Assembly (NCBI RefSeq): GCF_008831285.2
Contig: NC_045143.1
Coordinates: 8,875,503-8,939,502, forward strand
Direction: 5' to 3'
DNA from: Nymphaea colorata
Taxonomy: Eukaryota > Streptophyta > Magnoliopsida > Nymphaeales > Nymphaeaceae
DNA length: 64,000 nt
In this document: one piece after another, positions 45,068 to 64,000 of the stretch
Position numbering within the stretch: the stretch's first letter is position 1
How the letters are laid out: each line of letters starts with the position of its first letter
The notes under the pieces: generated by a model
What the model saw: only the letters and a program-made list of their open reading frames with translations
The model's database searches: none
Told to the model about the DNA's origin: nothing
Translations under genes and position numbers: made by a program

Positions 45068-46170
45068 CTACCGGGTTGAAGGAGCTCGTTGCAAGATGGG
45101 CTCTCGTTGCGGCTGGCTTCTCCTCGGATCTTCAGCATCGACATAAAAGGGCTTGAGGTTGCAGACGTGAAACACTGAATGCACTTTGACGTCTGGCGGC
45201 AGGTCTAATTTGTATGTCAGCTTCCCAACCCTCTTGACCACAGTAAACAACCCTTCATACTTTCGGATCAGTGCTCGGTGTTGTCCACGAAAGATACCCG
45301 ACCGGTCTGGATATAGTTTGACAAAAACTTGGTCTCCCACTCAAAACTCGGCAGGTCTCTAATTCTTGTCAGCTCATTTCTTCATCTTTTTGGCGGCCTT
45401 GTGCAAGAATGTCTTACCTATCTTCATTTGTTCATGCTAGTTCCTGACGAACTGGTAGGCGAAACTGAGTCTTCCCTTTTCTTGGACAGCAACAGTGTGA
45501 GGCATCAACGGTTGCTGTCTCGTGGCTACTTCGAAGGGGTTGTGGCCTGATGACTCGCTCTTCTGCAGGTTGTAACAGAATTGAGCCACATCGAGCAGCT
45601 TTACCCAATTTTTATGATTGGCACTAACAAAGTGATGCAGGTAATGTTCCAACAAGGCATTGATGTGTTCGGTCTGACCATCAGTTTGTGGGTGGAAGCT
45701 TGTGGAAAACAACAAGTCTGATCCAAGCAACTGAAACACTTCATGCCAAAACTTGCCCGTGAAGCGAACATCGCGATCACTCACAATACTCTTCGGCATG
45801 CCCCAGTACTTCACAATGTTCTTCACAAACATCTCCGCTATTTTTCCCGTTGGCTCTCCTTCGTAGTTAGGATGAACGTGACATACTTAAAAATCCTGTC
45901 CACAACAACAAAGATAGAGTTGTAACCATCAACTCTGGGAAGACTCACAATGAAGTCCATGGAGATGCTCTCCCACAGACGCTCCGGAATAGGAAGAGGC
46001 TCAAGCAGGCTGGCAGGCTTCTGATTACTCCCTTTGTCTTGCTGGCAGATGAGGCAAGTCTTTACATATGCATCCAAGTCGTCGCGCATCTGGGGCTAGT
46101 AATACCCATGTTTGAGAAGGGCCAGAGTCCGCTCCTGGCCTGGATGGCCAGCCCAAAGCGTATCATGACA
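45068..46170 (-). pseudogene. Ty3 integrase, broken
   Basis: In transcription order: a zinc-binding region with HDTLWAGHPGQERTLALL and then CLICQQDK; a catalytic core with the first Asp in SMDFIVSLP, the second in SDRDVRFTGKFW and the Glu in DGQTEHINALLEHYL; and a C-terminal block GDQVFVKLYPDRSG followed by HSVFHVCNLKPF. It is interrupted by a stop (GYY-stop-PQM near 46095) and by frame changes near 45835 and between 45437 and 45340, so it cannot make one protein. Confidence 0.85.
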
Positions 46171-46327
46171 CTCTTTTGTTAGCTCCCGCTAAAGATTGCC
46201 CCACTTCGACACGAAAACATGTCCGCCCTTAGTGAGGAGCAATCCATCTCGTAGCCAGAATCTTCGAGTCTTCCCCGCTTCAGCCAAGACAATCAAGTGT
46301 TGGGCCGCTGAGTCCTGCCGCATCCCT

Positions 46328-47700
46328 TCACGAACCCGCTCGATCCAATTGGGCTTCAGAGGTCCCCATTCGAGATGCTGCAAGTTTTGCTTTCCGACTC
46401 AACGCATCCGCTACCACGTTGGTCTTACCAACCTTGTACTCCAAAGCGAAATTGAACTCCGCCAAGAATTCCTGCCAACGAGCCTGCTTCAGAGTTAACT
46501 CTTCTGAGACATGAAGTAACTTGGCCATATTAACCGCCTTGACGACGAACTTTGCCCCCAATAGGTAGTGCCTCCATATGCGCAGGCAATGCACAATGAC
46601 TGTCATCTCCCATTCATGCACTGTGTACCGCTTCTCAGGGTCCTTCAACTTTCGGCTCTCATAGGCAATCAGATGACCGTCCTGCATTAGTACAACACCA
46701 ATAGCAAAATCTGAGGCATCTGTGTGTACTTCAAAGGGCTTTGAATGATCTCGCAATCTGAGGACGAGCTCTTGTACGAGGGCACGCTTCAGGCCTTCAA
46801 AGGGATCTTGGGCAGACTGAGTCTAAATCCAAAATCTATTCTTTTTAAGTAAGTCAGTGAGGGGCGCCGCTATCAACGAATACCCCGTGATGAACTGCTG
46901 ATAGTAATTAGCCAACCCAAGAAAGGACCGCAATTCAGGCACATTTGAGGGCGGCTTCCAGTCTTGGGCAACTTTCACTTTCTTCGGGTTCATTCACAGC
47001 TGGTCATCCCTACAATATGTCTGAGGAAACTGAACTCTCGTTGGTCAAAGAGATATTTCTCATTCTTCACATAGAGATCATTTTCTTTGAATATCTGGAA
47101 CACCGTCCTCAAGTGACCGACGTGCTCCTCTAGGTCGCTGCTAAAGACCCAATGTCATCAAGGTAGACTACCACAAACTTGTCAAGGTAGGGGTAGAATA
47201 TATTGTTCATGAGAGTCGAGAAAGTCGTAGGGACATTCATCAACCCGAATGGCATGACTAGGAACTCATACGCTCCATAGCGGGTGATGCAAGTGGTCTT
47301 TGGTTCATCACCTTCTACGATCCTGACCTGCCAATAGTCGGAATGAAGGTCCAACTTCAAAAAGATCTTCGTCTTGCCCAACTGGTCGAATAAGTCTGCA
47401 ATCAAAGGCAGTGGATATTTGTTTTCACTGTCACTTTGTTCAAAGCGCGGTAATCCACACAGAGTCTCTTGGAGCCAACGTGTTTCGTCTGGAACAATAC
47501 AGGGGCTCTGAATGACACCTTAGAGGGACGGATGATCGCTGACTCAAGCATGTCATCAAGCTGCTTCTGCAGCTCCTTCAGTTCGATCGGTCTCATTCTG
47601 TAGGAGACCATAGCTGGTGGCTTGGCTCCAGGAACCAAGTCGATTTCATGATCAACTTCACGCTTGAGAGATGGGCGCTTGGGCAGCTCAAGGAGCATCA
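46328..47700 (-). pseudogene. Ty3 reverse transcriptase and RNase H, broken
   Basis: The RT begins around 47700 with RMRPIELKELQKQLDDML and [13 protein letters not shown]. It continues with [25 protein letters not shown] and the YLDD catalytic box (about 47150). RNase H follows with EVHTDASDFAIGVVLMQDG and ends LEYKVGKTNVVADALSRKA near 46390. Frame changes near 47402 and between 47130 and 46756 disable it. Confidence 0.87.
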
Positions 47701-47701
47701 C

Positions 47702-49202
47702 TCCCTTGAACTGCTTCAGGATAGGGGCTAGCCCTGAGGGAATAGCTCTCGGCTGAGGGTCATCCTCTTGTAGATGTACAACCATGATTAATGTTTGTTT
47801 CTCATGACGCATGTCCTTCTTAAGTTGCATTACCGACAACGTCGGCTGGGACTTGCTTCTGATGGAGTGGCAGTGCACTGTATGAAACTGGTCCACACTC
47901 ATCAACGTCAATGTGTTGAACTTCAACAACATCATTGCATTCTGGCCTCGAATGAACTTCATCCCAAGAATTACCTTGAAATCGTTCAGGGGTACTACGG
48001 AGAAGGTGGTGACTCCCGTCCAGCCTTCATTCTGAACCGTTACACCCTTTGCTTCTCCTAGGACGGGCCTGGCTTCAGAGTTCACCGTTTTAAGGGTCCT
48101 TTACTACGACACAAGCTTCAATCTCACTCGCTCTGCCTCCTCTCTTGAGACGAAGTTATGCGTTGTCCCGGAGTCTACCATTGCAACAATAGACATTTCA
48201 TTCAGAGTGGCGTCTAGGTACATTAGCTCCTTGTTCACCATACTGCTAGACACTGCGCGACTTTGGACAGCATTGATCGTCTGGGTGACACCCATCTGTG
48301 TTTGCCATTCTTCGGTCTCGCCTTCGATGGCCCTCACAGCATTGGCTTGCCCTGTAGGTCCCACACGTTTCGAGCAGACACGCACTTGATGCTTTCCTCC
48401 GCAGACCCAACAAGTTACTTTTCTTAGTGACCCAATGTAGTCCTTGCAAAAGAAGGGCTTTCTCTCGGCTGGCTTCTGAGACAACGATTCATTTCTGGTG
48501 TCTCGCCGTGGTCGGACTTCTTCGTAGACTTGAAGGTATTAGCTTTTGCGTTGGGGATCGGCCAAGCGCTCAGCTGCCACATATGTTTGCTCCAAAATCT
48601 CTGGATTCGATCTCTCCACGTCAGCTTGGACCCAAGATTGGAGCCCTATGATGAACCTTTATCTTTTTTTGACATCATAGGCACGTTTAACATAACCTTT
48701 TGGTACGTTCTGATGTAATCTCTCAAGGCACCTGTCTGCTTCAGGTTCGCAACCAACCGATAAGCATGTCTTTCAGCATCTACGGACATAAAGTATCCCT
48801 TTAACTGCTTGCAAAAGTCGTCGAAGGTACGAATCGTGCAGTCCCCATCTCAATGTCCAACATTTTCCGCCTCCACGAAGCCACAGCATCTTCCTCTAAC
48901 AACATCGTTGCGGTCTTGATCTTAAAGTCATCTTCTACTGCGTTTTGTAAGTCCAGGTAGTAGTCAACTTGGAACAGAAAGTTGTTGATCGCCCTGGCAT
49001 CTTGGCTACCACTGTACTTTGACGAACGTTGAACGTCAACCCTACTAGTCCTCTCTTGACTGCTACTGACTGAATTAGTACGTAACAGTCTTTGGTTTGA
49101 AGCTCGAAGTCCAGCGATTTTGTCCTGTAGGGTCTTCATCAAATCAAAGAGTGATCGGTTCATGGCCACTGACTTGGCCATCTGTTCTCGCGTCAACTTC
49201 AT
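47702..49202 (-). pseudogene. Ty3 gag and protease, broken
   Basis: The gag core (49202-48801) holds SKYSGSQDARAINNFLFQVD and a following YLDLQNAV block, typical of plant Ty3 capsid. A CCHC-type zinc knuckle, CWVCGGKHQVRVC, lies near 48390-48430. The aspartic protease motif VDSGTTHNFVS is near 48140-48175, and a GMKFIRGQNAM block follows. A frame break before 48484 and another near 48104-48085 separate the parts. Confidence 0.82.
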
Positions 49203-49466
49203 CTCCTCCTTGAATCCCTCAAGGTTTGGGCAGCAAAGTTGATGGCTTCTTCATGGGTGGCCACATTTGCAACCAACCGGTTCACCGTCTCTTCCAGGTC
49301 TCCTTGGTCATGGGCCGGGCTCGCCTCCTCTGGGCGGGCCGGCTCCTTGCCTTTGGCACCTCGCAAATTGTATTATGATGTCATGACGTCCTTCTCAACA
49401 GCAGCAAGCCGGCGTGAATCTCTACACTGATTCTTCGATCACTTCTCCAGATTGAGCATAATCTAG

Positions 49467-49478
49467 TCTCTAATACCA
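49467..49478 (-). other. Primer binding site of the Ty3 element
   Basis: Two bases inside the 5' LTR the minus strand reads TGGTATTAGAGA. It matches the usual plant initiator-Met tRNA site TGGTATCAGAG except for one transition. Confidence 0.75.
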
Positions 49479-49480
49479 GC

Positions 49481-49869
49481 TGTCACGGGCCGACTCCTTC
49501 AGACCGTGCGGCACAGCAAACTCTCGTTCAAGTGGGTGCAGATTCTTGAATGCCTTTTCAAAAACACAAGACACAAAATGCACAAAGAGTGTGGAAAGAA
49601 AACCCACAATATATTCACTTAAACAGTTGAGTACATCACGAGGGAAAACAAGTAAGCTTTTACACTTTACTTACAAAAGAAGACCGAAGCCGCTTGCAGA
49701 ATTCTCATGCCGACCATCCAAAACAAAGAATCTCAATTTTACACTTGGGGCCGTTTTGGGAGGGTGCTTCGACACAAGTGAACATTTGAGTTTACACCAA
49801 GACTCAACATAAACAAAGCAAATACAACAAAAGCAAAGGACAGCTATACAGACACGACATAATAAAATA
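49481..49869 (-). repeat. 5' LTR of the Ty3 element
   Basis: Plus strand from TGTCACGGGCCGACTC to AATAAAATA. It aligns along its length with 44456-44862 but lacks about 26 bases after GCAAACTCT and ends TA instead of CA. The flanking GGTAG target duplication fixes the boundary. Confidence 0.86.
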
Positions 49870-49874
49870 GGTAG

Positions 49875-50878
49875 ATCCTTTTCTTTTAATGTTTAACAAA
49901 CTGTCTTCAACATAAAGCCCTTCGAAACATACTCTTATACTTTTAGCGGAATCCAGTAGAAAGAAAATACATTAAACCTTTCTAATTTTAATTTGTTTGT
50001 ATGTAAGTGTAAATTAATGTTTAAATATTAAATAATTACTACCATTTACCAAAATTTTCTGGTTCTGCCATTAACCACCAGTAACTTGTATAACAAGTGG
50101 CACCTATGTATAGGTCCAATCCAAACTTGGTTCAAACATTTTTGAAAGTTTGATTTATTTTTGACTGAATATCCAACTAGCCATCGATTGTCCCATAATA
50201 TTAATTGTTAAGTGAAAAAATCTGATGACAATAATAAGTACATTTTCTTCCAGCTATGCTTTAGAAAGTTCAATACGATCATATATATCTTTTGAAATTA
50301 GTTTTGGTTAGAGTGACACATTTGGGGTGAGCAAGAGGTTCATTCTACCATCCAAAATGAGACCCAAAAGCCCTCCATTCTCATGCCTCTGGAGTTCTCA
50401 GTTGTGTCGGTGTCAGTGATAGCAACAGTACACCTTTCAATTTAGATATTGTTCCCTACTACTTTAAAACACAGAAACATAATGTCGGATAAAATTGAAT
50501 TAAAAGCTTACCTTTATACAAGCTCCTAAGCGGACGCCTCTTGAGGAGTGACACATTTAAACATGACGCGTCTTGAGGAGTGACACATTTAAAACCATGT
50601 TTTAGAAGCGGACGCCTCTTGAGGAGAGACACATTTAAAACCATATTTAGGTTGGTTTTTTTAGTGGCAAAGATTTACATTATCAGAATCGTAAGAGGTT
50701 GACGTCCACTCAGCGATACGTATCGGTTCGATCCGATTACGGCTACAAACCAAAAGTGGTTGTTCCCTGCTCTTATCTGAATGTATGCCAGGCCGTTGCT
50801 GCGTCGGCGTCGTCTCAGATCTGTCCTCCACTCGCTCTTCTAGGGTTTCTGTTTTCCCCCCACTCTTCCCTTCGAGGC
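49875..50878. other. Intergenic region and promoter side of the PET100-like gene
   Basis: It contains a degenerate dispersed repeat near 49950-50085, a threefold tandem motif (50529-50650) and, from about 50690, more GC-rich DNA that probably includes the promoter and 5' leader. The frame is open from 50699 to the chosen ATG, so a longer N-terminus is not formally excluded, but the extension shows no family similarity. Confidence 0.6.
50529..50650. repeat. Threefold tandem motif upstream of the PET100-like gene
   Basis: The core CTTGAGGAGTGACACATTTA occurs near 50539 and 50572, and with one change (GGAGAGACAC) near 50618. Two of the three copies are preceded by GCGGACGCCT. Unit length is 33-46 bases. 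Confidence 0.88.
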
Positions 50879-52855
50879 ATGTCGTCGATCGGTCCTGGCA
50901 AAGGCTTACTGGAGGTCGCCAAATTTGGGATATACGTGGCGATTCCCATTGTTATGATGTATACTTTCGCCTATGACTCGAAGAATTTGGAGAGGATCAT
51001 GGGGAACGTGAGTTCTTCTCTTACTCTTTTCCTTCCGTATTTGTTTTTTTTTTTTTTTTGTTTCTTACCGTGGTTCTCTGATCAAGTTTTTACCTGATGG
51101 TGATGGGATATTGGATGTGTGTTTGGTTTGATCTTTGTTGCGTTGGCCTTTCTGGTCATCATGGTGGTAGGTGGCTTACATTTTGTGAATTGTTGTGGAT
51201 TTGTTCATATATGTTGGCGTGAAGTGTATTTGTTGAAAGTCACGATTGTGGATATCGGGAGGGTGACGGTCCCAATTCATGTGTACAAGAGAAAGAGTCG
51301 GTGGAACCCATAGGTTTTAGCACAGCCAGGAGGGGCTCTGGCCATAGATGGTTCGTCATGGATTGAAAAATATAACCTCTTGTGGGCATCGCTTTGCCAC
51401 CTTTCAACCGGGTGGAAGGTTTGTGTGATTGAAGGGTATATTTGCCGCGGGGTTTTACTGTCAAGCCTTCGATTTTGCTTGTTTTTACAGGAGCCTGCGT
51501 GTTAAGTGTAGTTTCTTATGTTGTTACGTGAATCACGAGATAGGTTTGTGAGGTTTTGTGTTGGACGGAATTCAAAAGACTAATTTGATGAGGTGGCATA
51601 ACGTTGCCATTGGTGTGTGGATAGCTGGTCGGTGATGAAATCGACTGAAGCAGATTTTAGCATTTCATGTGAATCGTAGCTAGAGCAGTCTGATAATGGT
51701 AGCTTACAACATGGACTGTAGCTGGTGATGTTGTTGAAATGGTACTCGAAACTTCTCAGGCTAGAACTTGTGCAACTTATCAGTCATTATTTGTGACCAG
51801 TGTCATTTGCTGCAATAGTACTTAAAAATCTTGAGTGTGGAACTTATGTTCCTTGGACTGTGATTAGAAACAGTGGTTCGACTTGTATTTGTTTCTTCGG
51901 GAGGCAAAGCTAGAAAGTGCTGTAGTTCTGACCCATGCTTTTACTGCTATGGAAAATAATGGTAACCAATTGGTGAGCACCTGGTTCTAGAGCTTTTGCT
52001 TTTGGCACAACGGCTTTCCTTTCTATTATTACAAGGAGTTGAGCTTGAGACCAAGTTCATACTACTTTCTAAATGGAGACAACTGTCAACATGTCTATGG
52101 GTTTTGGTGAAATTCCTCCATACCATGTTTGTTTGTTGGACAAAAGTAAAACATTCAGGAGGAATGCTTTCGAAGCTCGATTTGGCCACACCTTCACTGG
52201 GTATAACCGTATAAGTGAAATAAGGGATTCAAAACCATTCCATTTCATCTTGAAGTCACACAGTGTTTGATCAGAATGGCTTGCCTGTTATTGCGATGGC
52301 CTGGACAGTATGTTTTCCTTTCAATACTAAAAGGAAACGTAGGTTGAAATTGCAGCAAGGACTGGATTAGTAAAAGCAATGAACAATTTATTGCTGGTTT
52401 TGTTGTTAAATCATCCTTTAAGGGTGCTCAATTATCAGAAAACTTCATGGATATGTTTTAGTTAAGGTTGTATGAAGGAAATGTAGGGGAGAACATAGGC
52501 TAGGTTAAAATGAACTGGATTTAGAATCCTCAAGTACTACATGGTTATCATTCACGTAGGAGTATTTAGACTTGCAAAAAACAAAAAAGTGCTTTGACTA
52601 TCGTTTATCATTTTCTCTCTTGGAGGAAGCGTATGGATCTTGTTGGGCGATATAATACGGTTGAATACCTTTGATATCTCATTTTTCGCTGTTAATTGTT
52701 ACAAAACTGCCTTCTTGAAACTACTTGCATGTAAACTAATGTTTTTTCCCTTTTTTACTGTGAAGCGTTCGTATGTGGTATATCCACCAGAGGGTCCTCG
52801 ACCTCCATCACCAGAAGAAATACGTGAGATTGCTCGTAAGAAGAGTTTACAATGA
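50879..52855 (+). CDS. PET100: PET100-like mitochondrial cytochrome c oxidase assembly protein
   Basis: Exons 50879-51007 and 52766-52855 join in phase (43 + 29 codons, then TGA) to give 72 residues, about the length of known PET100 proteins. The N-terminal half holds one hydrophobic helix (about residues 17-31, FGIYVAIPIVMMYTF). The C-terminal half reads RSYVVYPPEGPRPPSPEEIR followed by a basic tail, matching the conserved helix-then-YPPE layout of the family. By family knowledge PET100 is an inner-membrane protein needed for complex IV assembly. The ATG at 50879 is preferred because similarity begins there; an in-frame ATG at 50699 would add 60 unrelated residues. The intron is 1,758 bp with GT-AG ends (GGGAAC|GTGAGT, TGTGAAG|CG). 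Only plus-strand gene in the window; it converges with GCN5. Assignment rests on remembered family features. Confidence 0.82.
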
Positions 52856-55376
52856 TCCTGCTTTGATAACCGGCGTTCAGTTTGCGGCTTTTTGTGCAGA
52901 AATACCCCCTTTTTCCCCATACTATCCTTGCTTGGAAAAGTTTGCACTTTGCAATTGTGTTTAATAATGTAATCATGGGATGCAAATGTAGAAGATTGAA
53001 GCGTCCAATCTCCTGTTGGATTGCCAAGTTCTGGCAAACTTTGATTTGCTTATCTTTACATGACAAAGAAAGATAATGTCCCGGTAGCCTTCGAACATTC
53101 GGTATACTTGTTCATATGTTGGATGTGTTTTTCATGTTATACTGCCTGACTGCATTTCTCCTCCATCCCTACCATCGATCAACATGTTGTGCGACTGTTG
53201 CTAAAGTTCGCAAACATCTTCAGATGGTTTAAAGAAAACTGTTGTATTATATTGCTGGACTATTCACTTGGTTCGGATGGATATTAATCGCTTCTTCTTC
53301 TGTTGTTGCGAGGCAAAGTGTGCAGGGAGTCTTAGAATGGACGCAAATGCACTTGAAGACAAAATTATTGAACTGTCCGTCCTTTTGAGTTAAAGCACAT
53401 TGAAAGGAATGTCTAAAAACTCGTTGCTTGGCCACTCAAGCCAAATTTAACTCAGTTGCTGCTTGATTCTCGAGTAGGTAGTTTGTGAAGGGGGCTGCCT
53501 CCTATTCCTTTCAATATAACAATCTATAGAAAGATAATGACAAACACGAATGAGATCACGTAACATGAATACATGCACATCTTTTGGTTACTATTTGACA
53601 ACTCAATTTTGTGAAGTGCAGTCATTTATTTCTTATGTGCCAAATACTGCTCCAACTATATGCTCGCCTCTCTCAGGTTGAAAGTACTACTTGTTCTGTG
53701 AACCCTTTAATTAGTGTGTATCTGAAGTTTCTCTCGCTCTGAACTATCATAAATGTTCAAATTCGACTTCCAAATATAACATAATGAGACATCATTTGCA
53801 ACATTTTGTTGTAACCCAAAGTATATTACATCAATAATTAATAAAATATAATAAACAAGTACATGTTTAAATAATACACGACATATATCATTAAAAGTTG
53901 CACAATGAAAAAAAATAATGAAAAAATGTAATAAAGTGGAAATTCACTTATTGTTAAAACCTTTCAAACATTTGTGTCGTCATTTACTTTTCCCAATGAG
54001 TTGTCCTTGTCATGTTAAGAGTCGTGTGTTGTGGTATCAAGTTCACTTTAATTTTGTATTAACATTGTTCTAATTCAAAGTTGAGGCATGCATTTGGATT
54101 GTGTTCCATTGTAACCCTGTCCATTTGGATTTGCGACATTGGCAAGGTTCTTCGTGAAGTTATGCAATACAAAACAGTTCCACAGGTAAGCACGTGAGAG
54201 GTCTTACGGCTGCACCAAGAGGGTTCAGTTTCATGTTTACATGTAAACTTCAAGTTTGTAGACCAAAATCGGAGCCTTTTCACATGAGGTCCATAAAATG
54301 TAATTTCTTGATATGGTAGAGAACTCCTAAAAGGATTTTTCCCTTTTTCTTCTGACAGTACGAACTTGAGATTTTTTACCACTACGGACCTTTCTAGAAA
54401 GCTAAACCAGTCCAGCAGTAAGATCTCATAATGTAAAGAACAAGATCCAAAGGCTTGATTTAACTATCGAGAACCATTCGTGGCAAAACCTGGACATTAA
54501 TTGATTGCTCTTCAAGAACACTTGTTATGTATCACGTATCCACGGAAATTTAGAGCTATGTATCTAAAGAAATTTGGGGACTAACGAATGGAAGTCATCC
54601 CGACAAGCTCCACCCGAAGAGCATTTTGGCGTACACTACTTTTTATGGATCGCTGAAGATATACCTGTCATATTATTATTATAAATATTATGTTCTGTTT
54701 CACAACCGCCATGATGGGAAGCTAATGAACATGCGTGCAAGTTTTGGCTACCAGGATAAATAGCACCGCTTCTGCAAGTGTATTTTTTGCCTACCTCCAC
54801 GTTCTATCTGGAGTGCCAGCAAAAGTATAGCAAACTTGCTAAATCACTTCTACAAGTCTGAAGGGCTCCCTCTGGTACGAAACAAAAGTTCACCAGCAAA
54901 ATAAGAGAGAGAGAGACAGACAGACAGACAGATTGCAGATTGTCCAATCTATAGCAAGCTAGTTACATTTCATTTAATATGAGATATCAAGATACAGCAT
55001 AACAGTTTGGGGTCCTATAATTACACAATCTGGACAACCTTTGTTCTTAAATGCAATTTCATAATTGCCACAAACCAATGGCGAGCAATCTAGGCATACG
55101 TCCTTATAGGTAAAATCTTCGTGGAATCCCTGACCAATGTTGAGACTCAAAATTGACAAGGCAATTAATCAGTGGACGGATCCGCTGCCTCGACAGAGGC
55201 TTCACCACACATTCTCAGTTCACCGTTTCTTCCTCCCAGAACGTAGCTATGAGGCACTGGAAACATGCAATGCAAGAAATTACATACTTGGAAGCAACGA
55301 ACCAGTTTTAATCGATAATTTTGGCAACCATTTGGAACTTAAGAAAAAATTCCTGGTCATATGCCTCAATCCAAAG
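52856..55376. other. Intergenic region between convergent PET100-like and GCN5 genes
   Basis: It should hold the 3' untranslated ends of both genes. There is a GA/GACA simple repeat at 54904-54933. I see no supported gene; the open frames (for example 54059-54382 minus) show no recognisable motif. Confidence 0.6.
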
Positions 55377-63887
<8,511 letters not shown>

Positions 63888-64000
63888 TCAAATCAATTAA
63901 CTTGTCAGCAACCTTTCAAAAACAACTATAATTCTCTTCAGAAGTAAAACCTAATAATTTCAGCACGTTGCTTGAAGAGGAGCCAAAGACATAAATGCCA

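Larger units (their letters stand above)
44456..49869 (-). mobile_element. Complete but inactive Ty3-type LTR retrotransposon
   Basis: Two LTRs (44456-44862 and 49481-49869) in direct orientation enclose gag and pol fragments on the minus strand, and the 5-bp sequence GGTAG flanks both outer ends (44451-44455, 49870-49874) as a target-site duplication. The pol order is protease, reverse transcriptase, RNase H, integrase; integrase after RNase H marks Ty3-type rather than Copia-type elements. The reading frame is broken at several points. The LTRs differ by many substitutions and a deletion of about 26 bp, so the insertion is old. The compact size and the integrase C-terminal block (HSVFHVCNLKPF) fit a chromovirus-like lineage, but the lineage is inference. 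Confidence 0.93.

Noticed and set aside
50699-50878. Upstream in-frame start for the PET100-like protein
   Set aside because: The 60 extra residues show no similarity, and family members begin at or near MSSIGPGKG-like sequence.
54059-54382. 107-residue minus frame between PET100-like and GCN5
   Set aside because: No recognisable domain, and it is not in phase with GCN5 exons or a retroelement protein I can identify.

Overview
This window is nuclear DNA from a flowering plant. The evidence is intron-rich genes with plant-type GT-AG borders, an intronless DYW-type pentatricopeptide repeat (PPR) gene, a group-C bZIP factor, an acylamino-acid-releasing enzyme with a transit-peptide-like leader, LTR retrotransposons of both Copia and Ty3 type, and many small foldback elements in introns. 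I cannot name the species from the sequence. No bacterial, phage, CRISPR or operon-like structure is present.

Layout, left to right. (1) 1-1560: the 3' part of a decayed Copia element on the minus strand; its 3' LTR runs off the left edge. (2) 2495-14089, minus: the first 11 exons of a GPI ethanolamine-phosphate transferase 3 (PIG-O) gene; the exons for its C-terminal membrane domain are not in the window. (3) 14090-19523: AT-rich intergenic DNA with a long (TA)n tract and a MITE. (4) 19524-30191, minus: a complete 18-exon acylamino-acid-releasing enzyme gene (852 residues in my model). (5) 30192-33435: intergenic, with two MITEs. (6) 33436-35664, minus: an intronless 742-residue PPR-DYW RNA-editing factor. 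(7) 37021-41708, minus: a six-exon group-C bZIP transcription factor. (8) 41709-49874: intergenic DNA holding a diverged solo LTR and a complete but dead Ty3-type element flanked by the 5-bp target duplication GGTAG. (9) 50879-52855, plus: a two-exon gene for a 72-residue PET100-like mitochondrial protein. (10) 55377 to the right edge, minus: the last nine visible exons of the histone acetyltransferase GCN5 (HAT core end plus bromodomain). The PET100-like and GCN5 genes converge.

The genes are ordinary, mostly single-copy eukaryotic housekeeping or regulatory genes: GPI-anchor synthesis in the ER, N-acyl-peptide turnover, organelle RNA editing, transcriptional control, cytochrome oxidase assembly and histone acetylation. 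They do not form a functional cluster. I assembled every multi-exon model by hand from splice signals, phase continuity and remembered family conservation. All exon joins keep frame, which is strong internal support, but no transcript or database evidence was available.

I found no convincing new biological system. The items most worth a second look are GC-AG introns, a 5' splice site embedded in a CT microsatellite, a possible alternative last exon with tandem acceptors in the bZIP gene, a leader with a second start in the acylamino-acid-releasing enzyme, several intronic TIR elements and palindromes, and an unexplained exon-like plus-strand segment inside PIG-O intron 3.
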